Source of the DNA: Sebastes aleutianus
Taxonomy: Eukaryota > Chordata > Actinopteri > Perciformes > Sebastidae
DNA: 64,000 nt
Reading direction: 5' to 3'
Assembly: GCA_916700875.1 (NCBI GenBank)
Contig: CAKAKS010000013.1
Coordinates: forward strand, 8,300,686-8,364,685
The translations under genes and the position numbers were made by a program. Each line of letters starts with the position of its first letter. The stretch's first letter is position 1. The notes beneath the pieces are model-generated. The model did no database searches. It worked only from the letters and a program-made list of their open reading frames with translations, and had not been told where the DNA came from. Of this stretch, positions 1-17,500 are shown in pieces.

Positions 1-10
1 AAACACTAAC

Positions 11-8369
<8,359 letters not shown>

Positions 8370-8378
<9 letters not shown>

Positions 8379-8434
8379 GCTATCAGTCACTTCAACGGAC
8401 TGCACTCTCTCAGTCTGTAAATCATTTATAGGCT
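8370..8434 (-). promoter_or_regulatory. TATA box and first exon of BTN-like gene A
   Basis: On the minus strand a TATAAAT box (8424-8430) lies about 45 bases upstream of an ATG (8376-8378). The ATG opens a 9-base coding stretch (Met-Gln-Gln) that ends at a GTACGT donor. The next exon continues in frame, and gene B has the same arrangement, so translation probably starts here. Confidence 0.6.
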
Positions 8435-8826
8435 CAACTTATGCTCTTCCCACAAACCTTCAAGGAGCCATTCAGTGTTTCCCCATAAACTGTGCTGTTT
8501 TCAGGGTGGAAGAGCAGTGATTATAAAACTATTAAAACCACATGAATATGAAAGCCTTTATATTTGGCAGATTCATTCATTTATAGAGAATATTATTCTC
8601 TCTCTATTAAACTCTATTCTCACAAATTTAGTTAAAATGAATGTGCAAAGAAAAATAACATTTTAGATTTACAAAAGACCTTGAACACCATGACTGTTTC
8701 ATATCACCAAATAAAATCTAAATCTGGTAAAGTCTTAATTAATATATCAACTCAAAACTCAGTTTGGTAGTTGTGTCGGTTTAACTTCCCTTTGAGTTTC
8801 TTTGTGAATATCTGCACTTTGAGCCT

Positions 8827-8839
8827 GTTGCCAGGCAAC
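8827..8839. promoter_or_regulatory. RFX X-box-like palindrome upstream of gene A
   Basis: GTTGCCAGGCAAC is a perfect inverted repeat that fits the RFX X-box half-sites with one base less in the middle. It lies about 400 bp upstream of the gene A TATA box in a block (CTTTGAGCCTGTTGCC...) conserved upstream of gene B. Factor assignment is inferred. Confidence 0.4.
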
Positions 8840-9414
8840 TGATCAAGGTTATAAAATAATACAGCTGCAATCAAAACCGTCATGAACATCATCCGTCATG
8901 TCAGGTTTAATCATAAAAATACACCCTCCGATCTTAGGCTTGGAAGTTAACTAAAAAACTGACGGTAGACTGTAAAGATGATTGTAGTAGCTCTTCTCTG
9001 ATTAGTGCCCGAAAAAAAAGTGTTCAATTGTCTTTCAGCAGCGGGTCGGGGTCAAGGAAGCCATATCAACCACGGTCTAATGCCAAAATGTGAAACACTT
9101 CTTATTTAAACAAATTCAGTTGATGGAAACTGTCACCTATGCATGCAAATCAGTCAATTTGTTCAGTGATATTCTATATTATAGCATTTATAAATAGTGA
9201 TTTGTGTATTAAAACTCTGTAAAAACAAAGAACATTGCTAGTAGACAGACAGTTAAAGGTGTAACATGAGGTTTTCAGCTTGCAGTAGTTAGTAAGTTAA
9301 TAGTGTGGATCATAAGAAGTCATGTATACAGCTGTGAAAATAGGGTTATGGATGTTGATATGAACAGTGTGGCTGGTGATTGTTATGAATATGTTTTGCA
9401 CAGGTCACCCCTGT

Positions 9415-9870
9415 AATTAGACTGTATATAAGAAGTGGACATAACCACCATGATGTCACCCATTGGTTTGTGGACTGCCATTTTGAAGCCTAGAGTTCGA
9501 CATTTTGGCCATCGCCATCTTGGTTTTTGGACGTCGCCAACTTTTTTTGGAACCAGAAGTGACACGAGAGGGTGGAGCTAAGTACAACCGAACGCTGAAG
9601 AAGACATTTCTAGGTGACCAAAATGTTAAACTTAACTTTGATGAAGTGAGAACACACTGTGAAAGGGTTAAAGTTGTAAGACGAAAACACGGACAACTCC
9701 CAGACCAGACAACGCCGTGGTAGCGACTTGTCAATCACAAGGTAGCCCCGCCCTAAAGCATCCCCTGCTTTATGGTCTATCTGATTCTAAATGGGGCCAT
9801 AATTTACTAAATGAACATCATGCTGTATTGGAGAAGACTTGAAACTAGCGATTGAGAAGTGTTACCAACT
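9415..9870. repeat. Interspersed repeat (CATTTTGGCCATCGCCATCTT family)
   Basis: Contains CATTTTGAAGCCTAGAGTT and a CGCCATCTT motif, a widespread percomorph repeat as far as I remember. Small ORFs inside it are not genes. Confidence 0.55.
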
Positions 9871-10119
9871 TATCCATTCGTGGATCAGGCAGGTGAGTCC
9901 AACAGGCAGGAAGGGTTTCAGCAGGCAGAGATGATGGCTGGAACTCTGTAGATGGGCGAGGAGGATCAGGTGATGCAGGGCAGGTGGTGGTGGATGGATC
10001 TGAAATGAAAGGAGAGTTAGTAACTGGCAGGAGAAGGAAGAAGGCTATGTCAACAGCATCTCTTCAACACGTCCTGGAGGACAGGATGTCATTTACTAGG
10101 TCTTGGAGGACAGCAACAC

Positions 10120-11010
10120 ATTCTCACTCCCAACGTTGCATTTACATGCATGGTGTCTTTTCAAAATAAACTTCCAACGTAGGTTTACTTAGTTTTTAGG
10201 TTTACTTACGCAACAAAAGTACATGCTTAGGTTTAGGAAAAGATCGTGGTTTGGGTTAAAATCATTACGTTACATGACTGCCATTAGTAAAGTGCTTTCT
10301 TTACATAACAAAAGTACGGTAAAATAAAATCCATCCATCCATTTTCTTACTCTAATCCGGGGCCGGGTTTTGGGGGGCCGGCAGGTTTAGCAGGGAATTC
10401 CAGACGTGCCTCTCTCCAGCAACGTTTTCCAGCTCTTCCTGGGGGACCCCGAGGCGTTCCCAGGCCAGACCAGATATATAATCTCTCCAGCGTGTTCTGG
10501 GTCTACCCTGGGGCCTCTTTCCAGTTGGACGTGCCAAAACCTCCAAAGGGAGGCGTCCAGGAGGATCCTGATCAGATGTTGAACCACCTCAGCTGGTCCC
10601 TTTTCGACGCGAAGGAGCAGCCGCTCTGCTCCGAGCTCCCTCCGGATGTCTGAGCTCTTCACCCTCTCTCTAAGGCTGAGCCCAGACACCCTACGGAGGA
10701 AGCTTATTTTGTTCACTTGTATCCGCGATCTCATCCTTTCTGTCATTACCCAAAGCTCATGACCAGAGGTGAGGGTTGGAACGTAGATGGACCGGTAAAT
10801 CGAGAGCTTCGTCCTCCAGCTCAGCTCCCTTTTTCACCACTACGGTGAAATCAACGGTCCGGTTGCACTGCACTGCACTGGATAATTTGACTTTTGGTTT
10901 CACACGGAACATGAACAGCGGTTTCCAGAGTGAAAGTCCTGTGTTTGTTTGACCTGTCCATCCACCACTCCCACCCCCCCTACAAAGACTTTCTCCCTCT
11001 TTATACTACG
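10120..11010. repeat. MITE of the GTTTAGG family, split by a LINE insertion
   Basis: Left part 10120-10325 (TTTAGGTTTACTTACGCAACAAA) and right part about 10865-11010 (TTTGGTTTCACACGGAACATG) match the two ends of the uninterrupted copy at 55345-55800. The LINE end at 10330-10860 is nested between them. Confidence 0.55.
10330..10860 (-). mobile_element. LINE 3' end (RTE/BovB-like), degenerate
   Basis: On the minus strand two overlapping frames encode pieces typical of fish LINE C-termini: FLRRVSGLSLRERVKSSDIR and RPQGRPRTRWRDYI. The 3' end carries a (GATG)n-like tail (CCATCCATCC on the plus strand), as in RTE-type elements. Frameshifts separate the pieces, so it is dead. Confidence 0.8.
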
Positions 11011-11039
11011 TCAGTTGCTCTGACTGTCTAATACTGACG

Positions 11040-11375
11040 GGGATGGGTTCACATTGGAGTTAGTTAAAAAGCCCGGTTCTTGAAGCCAAAGGGTGCGTTG
11101 GTATCAGACCTTGAGGGGACCAAGCATTGATATTTGAGAATGGGGTGCAGAGACATTAGTCATATCTAATGACATAACAAGCTACTCATAATGACTGCTG
11201 GGGGTGTTAAAGGTTGTTTTCTATTCACCCCCCTCCCTGATACTAATAAGCTGGTGTGCATTTCTGAGATCAAACTTAGAGGATTGTGAATGAATGCTTA
11301 TAACTCAAAGACAGGCAGAATAGGGTATGTTGAAGCCACTGTGAGTCTAGCAGGAAGAACTGGACAGGAAGAGGA
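11040..11375. other. Upstream region of FcRL-1; no gene seen
   Basis: Non-repetitive sequence between the repeat cluster and the FcRL-1 promoter. No exon or transposon recognised. Confidence 0.5.
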
Positions 11376-11384
11376 AGAGGAAGT
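11376..11384 (+). promoter_or_regulatory. PU.1/Ets-like box of FcRL-1
   Basis: AGAGGAAGT 59 bases upstream of the ATG. The same AGAGGAAG core sits 56 and 62 bases upstream of FcRL-2 and FcRL-3. PU.1 is the usual myeloid/B-cell factor for such purine boxes; binding is inferred. Confidence 0.5.
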
Positions 11385-11442
11385 TGTCATATACTTAAAC
11401 AGGACTTCAGTGTGATGCTCAGACAGTCAGCAGCAAGACAAC

Positions 11443-12831
11443 ATGGAGGTTAGAGCTCTCTGCATCAGACTGTGTGAGTACTGACTCTCAGGTTTCTGTT
11501 TCTTCTGTATAACTTTGATATATTCTGTGAACACTCTGTGTCTGATATACAGTTTACTGCTGTTTTCTATCCAGTGATGCTTGTGTTCATTCTTCTGGGT
11601 GCACATATTCAGAACAGCGGTAAGTAGCAGTTATATCTGTCTCCATGATGTAACATAAGCTTCTACCTTTTTGATTTTCATAAATTTAACACAAATGTAA
11701 TTGTCCGAAGTAAAAAATGTGTGTGAAGTCTCACATTTGGGGAATACCAGAGTGTGTTCTTGAAGAAAAGACCACATTTAAACAATATCTTCACAAAAGG
11801 TGAATGCACACTTAATTGTTTTAATTTTGTGAAGTCATGTTTCGTCCATCATGGGTGTTTAATTTGAGACAGATCTCTGTCGTTCTGTTTCAGATGCAGC
11901 TTTTCGTATCGTTTCAAACAGTCTGCAGTTCCTTCAGTACGAGACGGTCTATTTGACCTGCGAGGGTCTGGATGGCTCCACTCAGCTGAGAGGGGTCAGG
12001 AACACGGCACGCTTCATTTCAGCCGGTGATACTAAGACGCCAACAGCATCTTTTACCATTCATAGAGCCTATCCAGCAGACGGTGGAGAGTACTGGTGTG
12101 AGACTGAAGGAGGAGAGAGAAGCGACGGTGTCAACATCTCTGTCACTGGTAGGTTTACGTTTCTATAAAAAGTTATAACATGAAATCCATCAGATTATCT
12201 TTGGACATGAAAAGAGATGTTTTTGTCAACATTAAACTTTTATCAATTGTCTCATCTAACTCCCACATAACATAACATTTCATGACCAGCTAAAGAAGCT
12301 TTGTTTTCCAGCTGGTTCAGTGATCCTGGAGAGTCCTGTCCTCCCTGTGACGGAGGGAAACGATGTGACTCTGAGCTGCAGGAACAAGACGACTTCCTCC
12401 AACCTCACAGCTGATTTCTATAAAGATGGCCTCCTCATCAGGAGCAGCTCTACAGGAGAGATGACCATCCACAGCGTCTCCTGGTCTGATGAAGGACTCT
12501 ACAAGTGTGACATCTCTGGAGCTGGAGGATCACCAGAGAGCCGGTTAGGTAAGAAAGTCAGTTTGAGGATCAGTTTTCAGTTTGTGTCAGAGTAAAGCTC
12601 CAGAAAGCCCTCAGAGACGACCTGTTACGTCCTGTTAATACTGTCCTGGTGTTACAGCAGATGTGTCCTGTTGTCTCTGCAGCACTTCACAGAGAGACGT
12701 GTCCCTCCTCAGACCTCTTCATACATGTGGTCCTGGTCTTGAGGACTGTGTCCACCATAGTGATGGTGGCTCTGCTGCTGCTGCTGGTGGGACTACTGCA
12801 TTGTGGGAAACTCAGAGTCAAGCAGAAATAA
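11443..12831 (+). CDS. FcRL-1: two-Ig Fc-receptor-like protein with short tail
   Basis: Five exons: 11443-11473, 11575-11619, 11894-12148, 12312-12548, 12683-12831, joined in one frame of 238 codons plus TAA. Leader about 1-25 (split over two exons, as in mammalian Fc receptors), Ig domain D1 26-110 (TCEG... GEYWCETEGGERS), D2 111-189 (LPVTEGNDVTLSCR, FYKDG, DEGLYKCDISG), membrane helix about 200-228, then a basic tail of about 10 residues. No ITIM or ITAM and no clear charged residue in the helix. Closest family: teleost 'low affinity IgG Fc receptor II-like' proteins. The ligand cannot be told from sequence. The tail ends by read-through where FcRL-2 has a splice donor. D2 onward is nearly identical to FcRL-3. 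Confidence 0.88.
11894..12148 (+). CDS. FcRL-1 exon 3: Ig D1
   Basis: 255-base phase 1-1 exon with TTTCAG acceptor and GTAGGT donor. Cys pair in LTCEG and EYWCETE. Confidence 0.9.
12312..12548 (+). CDS. FcRL-1 exon 4: Ig D2
   Basis: 237-base phase 1-1 exon; by eye identical to 46576-46812 of FcRL-3. Cys pair in LSCRNK and YKCDIS. Confidence 0.9.
12683..12831 (+). CDS. FcRL-1 exon 5: membrane helix and stop
   Basis: CTGCAG acceptor. Hydrophobic run IVMVALLLLLVGLL, then HCGKLRVKQK and TAA. At the position of the FcRL-2 donor (CAGAG|GTACAG) this gene reads CAGAGTCAAG, so no splice is possible there. Confidence 0.88.
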
Positions 12832-13104
12832 CTGGTCCTCATGTTTACAGGTCAAAGGTCGTTTGGTCATCAAGAAAAGACGTTTTAACATTTAATCTTC
12901 TGTCTTTACTTTGACCTTTGTTCAAGTTGGCTATAAGGTGTCAGACTTCTCTGTGTTACTTGTTCATACTTGCAGTGGCTGTTAGACTTTCTCACACACA
13001 GAAAGGTTAACAACCACAGAGCTACTGACTGATGCATGGACTATTTTTAAAAAGCCAGATGACAGTTTTCTCAGTACATGTTGTTGTTCCATGTTTAGTT
13101 TTAG

Positions 13105-13196
13105 ACTCTACAGATGCTGCTGATAATTTGAGCTCCTCAGACACAAACCACATGAGAGAATATATGAATAGAAGAGGTGTTCAAGAGGCTCTGTAG
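13105..13196 (+). pseudogene. Fossil cytoplasmic-tail exon of FcRL-1
   Basis: TTTTAG followed by ACTCTACAGATGCTGCTGAT matches FcRL-2 exon 8 (33272-33346): both encode a D-x-x-DAADNLS stretch in the same phase. FcRL-1 no longer splices to it. A copy with one change is at 47372. Confidence 0.65.
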
Positions 13197-13289
13197 AAAC
13201 AACAAGATGTTCACAGTTTGATAGGTTTAGCATTCAGCTCAAAGCAGCTATTCCTTAGTGCAGCCTCACAGAGCTGCTAGCAGGACTGT

Positions 13290-13360
13290 AGACCAGCGGT
13301 TCCCAACATGGAGGTCGAGACCCCACAAGAGGTCATGAGATGATTAACAGGAGGAGAAAG
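13290..13360. repeat. Repeat fragment (ACCAGCGGTTCCCAAC)
   Basis: Resembles the terminal part of a common hAT-type repeat (CAGTGGTTCCCAACCTGG...). Shared with 47560-47610, so it was inserted before the duplication. Confidence 0.45.
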
Positions 13361-13599
13361 CTGAAAAAAAAAAACATATTTCTGCCTCAAAGTTAAGATT
13401 ATTTATTTTTTGTTGAGCTTTGTCGTGCTTACTATGATGTGTGACCTTGAATCTTCCTTCAAATTAAAATTCACCTAAATTAATTTATATTAAAGATCAT
13501 CTTTGGTCGACAAAGAACAACAATGTAGAATGGGGATTAATGTTCACAACCTGCAGCTACAACCTTTTACTGTTTTATTTCCATTATTGTATTTAATCA

Positions 13600-13870
13600 A
13601 CACAAACACAGACTTATTTGTTTATTTGAATAGCAAACATATAAATGAAAAATAAGACTGAGTGGTTTCAGTCAAGAAAACTTTGTCAGCACAACTAACT
13701 TTGCAAAGAACCAAAGAATGTACAAATATCACTCTATGAATATAAAAATGATATCTTTCTTTATATAGTGTTAGTTATATCTCACAGGACAAATATAAAA
13801 AAATACATACTTGGAAGTTGATATACTTGATATAACTGTACAGCATATGGGATTGATAATAAAATGTCAA
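13600..13870. terminator. Overlapping poly(A) signals of FcRL-1 (+) and gene B (-)
   Basis: On the plus strand AATAAA at 13858-13863 could end FcRL-1. On the minus strand AATAAA at 13621-13626 could end gene B. The two 3' ends would then overlap by more than 200 bases. The same arrangement is seen at 47856-48060. Confidence 0.4.
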
Positions 13871-14245
13871 ACATGTATTTATCTTTGTATCTGTTCATTA
13901 CAGTATGGGATTATATATTGACAAGATTGAATATCAAACAATACAGAACATAGAATAACACCGATAAACATTCAATCCATTAAAAATAGGAAATAAATGT
14001 TCCTGAGTTAGTTCAATGTTGGAGATTTCAGAATGATATTTTACTTTAACAATGAAGAGCAATGAACAATAAACATAAAACAAATGCAGATATTTCACCA
14101 CATTCATAACTGAACATGTTTAATGTTTACATCACTATTTAGCATTCAGAATGCATTCTGGTTTTACTGATGGTAACTTTTTTACCTTACTGAGCAAAAA
14201 AGGTAAGATAAGCTAAAAATAAGAAGAAGTATGACAGCTGGCTAA

Positions 14246-14401
14246 TTAATGATAGTGCAGTGAGTATGAACCGAGTTGATGTCGGACGTCAGTGTTGCTG
14301 ATGAGGTTGAACTTCAGATTGTCTCCAGAGCTCCAGGGAGTCAAGTCCATCCAACACAGGTCAGTGGGATCATGACGGCTACCACAACCTTGGCCAAATA
14401 T
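14246..14401 (-). CDS. Gene B last exon: C-terminal half of lamin tail domain
   Basis: TTACAG acceptor, 51 codons then TAA. Encodes IFGQGCG...HDPTDLCW... W..G..L.F.LI.. , matching the lamin LTD line 'TIWAAGAG..H.PPTDLVWK...WGCG.SLRTALIN'. The IF join falls exactly at the preceding phase 0 junction. Confidence 0.88.
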   Translation of the reverse strand: MFGQGCGSRHDPTDLCWMDLTPWSSGDNLKFNLISNTDVRHQLGSYSLHYH

Positions 14402-14485
14402 CTGTAAAATACAAAAGTCACAGACTTATAAGCAGAATCACTGAATCATTAAATTAATACAAATATTTTATTTTTATTATTTTTA

Positions 14486-14522
<37 letters not shown>

Positions 14523-17500
14523 TCCTTTCATTTCTAATGGAACTCAACAACAGTGGTGAAAGAAAGAAGTATAAAAGAAAAAATGCAACACCATAAATTG
14601 ATAAATCAACAAAGACTCACAGTGACGGTGTTTCCAGACTTGAGTTTGAATGATTTCTCAAATGTGTATGTGATGGGTTTTCTGTTGATCTGCATTTCTA
14701 ACCTCCAGTCTCCCAGTGGTTGGTCCTGTAGGGGGGAAATTAGTCACAAGAGGGAGGATTAGACTAAAAGAGACTAATGAATCATGTGTTATAGATGAAT
14801 CCATTGTGTTTATACAGTAAATTATTTTATGTTATTTCCGTCTTCACATGAAAGCAAGAGAAAGTGATTCTGGGGTAAACATCAGGTCATTATCTTGGTT
14901 TGTCCCATCAGAATATCCCAGGATACACTTGGTTAACATACTGCTGTACATGTTCTACACACTTATAGAGTACTTATACGGTGTTCATACAAACACAAAC
15001 AACATTACCTTAGGGGACTTGTTCATGAGACGGATATCTTTGCCGTTTTGGTTGACCTCAACAACAATGAAAGGTTCTGTGGTTGAGCTCTGACTGGCTG
15101 AGCTGCTCTTGTCCTCCATCTCTTTCTTTAGGTTCTCCACTTCTTTCTCAGCTTCCTCCCTTTTAGTCGTCTCATCATAGAACTTCTGCTGCCACTGGGA
15201 GGGAAAGAGAGATGAAGAGAGACATTTAGTTTCATTCAGTACTTTATTTAGTCCACATTATATCCTGATGAACTAGTTTCTGATTGGCTGGATGTTGTGA
15301 TAATGTGCACATAGTTAGTCTCAGGTTTAACCTGTTTACTCTGAGCACATTTATCTAACATGTAATTAGAAAATAAGAACTTTACATTTGATCCCAGATT
15401 AGATTGAATGTGAATAAATAGATTTACTGTTTCACTTCTTTGTATTTCAGTTATTTAGTTTCTCAGATTTGCTCTCATGGTTAGTTTAATCACGTTTGTC
15501 TCAGCAACAAATCAAAGTCACATGAAGAAGATAAAACAATGATTTGGTGAAACGATGAACCTCAGTGTTCTTGGTCAGCTCCTTCAGATCTCCATCAGCT
15601 TCCCCTTCCTTCTGCTGCAGATCAGAGAGCTGTTTGTTAAAGTGGGAGAGAGGAGAGATGAATTAAATGTTCAAATTAATATCTGGATGATTTCTAATTT
15701 GTGCTCAGCTGGATGATGAAACCTGTTCATACTCAGACAGTTTGACTCAGTTTGGCCTATGGTGTTGCTGCTTTCTAGAGAACTGATCATACAAACAACT
15801 AAACACTCAACTCTGCTCTTCATTGGTCCTCAGTAATACACCTGATATAGTTGAGTCACATCACGACTACTCAGAAACACCGGTGAAATTCAGTGTGGTT
15901 CACGGTAAAAACACACCCAAGCCTGGCTACTCTCGGTCAGAAACACCGATGAAATACACTTATCAGATGTATTAATTACCAAATAGACATATTAATCACT
16001 TGCTTTGACATAACCTGTAAAGTAGAGCCTGGATTTAATTAGTGGAGGTATTTAGCTGGTGGTAAAGTTATAAGTTAGTATGGTAGAAACATCCACTAGT
16101 TGAGTTTCAGGTTCAGAGTGGTGCTGTCCCTGTAGACTATCCACTCAGACTAGTTTGGTTGTAACGTTATTCTATCCAGCATCCAGCAGCAGAAGTGAAG
16201 TTCAGTCAATGAGCTGCTGCCTGTAAAGACCTGCTGCTGATGACATGCTGGACTCAGTCTGCAGAGAACTAAAGCTCAGAGTGAGGTCACTTGTTTATTC
16301 AAAGTTTATTCATATTGTCCAAATATCACCAATCTTGTCCCTGCATGTCCTCTGGTCCTGATCGTTACACCCTCCTAGTGTGAAGTAGATTGGACTCTAT
16401 TATGAAACATTTATTCTAATGTGTCTTTCTGCACTTTTCTGTTCCAACAAATATTACAATGAACATCTTCATTGTTCTTCATTCTGATGAGATTTGTGTT
16501 TGTGTGTGTGTTTACATTTCTCTTCAGCTGGCTGATCTCTCCATGGCTAATCTTCATCTGTGTCTCAGCTTCTTGTTGTTTGTCCTCCAGCTAACAGACA
16601 GACAGATGGATGTAGATTTCAACTGTTAGTAAATTATAATCAGACACTTTATCACAGATTTAATGTGAATAAATAGATTAACTGTTCTTCTTTGTGTTTT
16701 AGTTTCAGATATTCGGTGTCTCAGATTTGTTCTCATGTTTAGTTTCAGTTGTCGTGGTTTCAGACAAATATCAGTTATGAAGATGATTAAAAGAAAGTGA
16801 GATGAAAACACAGATAAATAATTAAACAGTGATTTAGGTAATAAATGAACCTTGGTCTGCATCTCTTTCTTTAGGTTCTCCACTTCTTTCTCAGCTTCCT
16901 CCCTTTTGGTCGTCTCCTTCTGGAGCTTCTTCTCAATCTGGAGGTAAAGAGAGAGATGAAGAGAGACATTTAGTTTCATTTAGTACTTTATTTAGTCCAC
17001 ATTATATCCTGATGAACTAGTTTCTGATTGGCTGGATGTTGTGATAATGTGCACATAGTTAGTCTCAGGTTTAACCTGTTTACTCTGAGCACATCTATCT
17101 AACATGAAATTAGAAAATAAGAACTTTACATTTGATCCCAGATCAGATTGAATGTGAATAAATAGATTTACTGTTTCACTTCTTTGTGTTTCAGTTATTT
17201 AGTGTCTCTGATTTGCTCTAATGGTTAGTTTGGATAATCTTGGTTTCAGCAACAAATCAAAGTCACATGGAGAAGATAAAACAATGATTTGGTGAAAAGA
17301 TGAACCTCAGTGTTCTTGGTCATCAGCTCCTTCAGTTCTCTCTCAGCTTCCTCTTTCTTCTGCTGCTGATCACAGAGCTGTATGTTAAAGTGGGAGAGAG
17401 GAGAGATGAAGTAAATGCTCACATTAATATCTGGATGAATTCTCATTGTGATCAGATGGATGATGAAACCTGTTCATACTCAGACAGTTTGACTCAGTTT

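Noticed and set aside
9383..9734. ORFs on both strands near 9.4-9.7 kb
   Set aside because: Inside a common interspersed repeat; no splice sites or domain.
10352..10746. Two minus-strand ORFs of 64 and 119 residues
   Set aside because: LINE-derived C-terminal fragments in different frames, not host genes.
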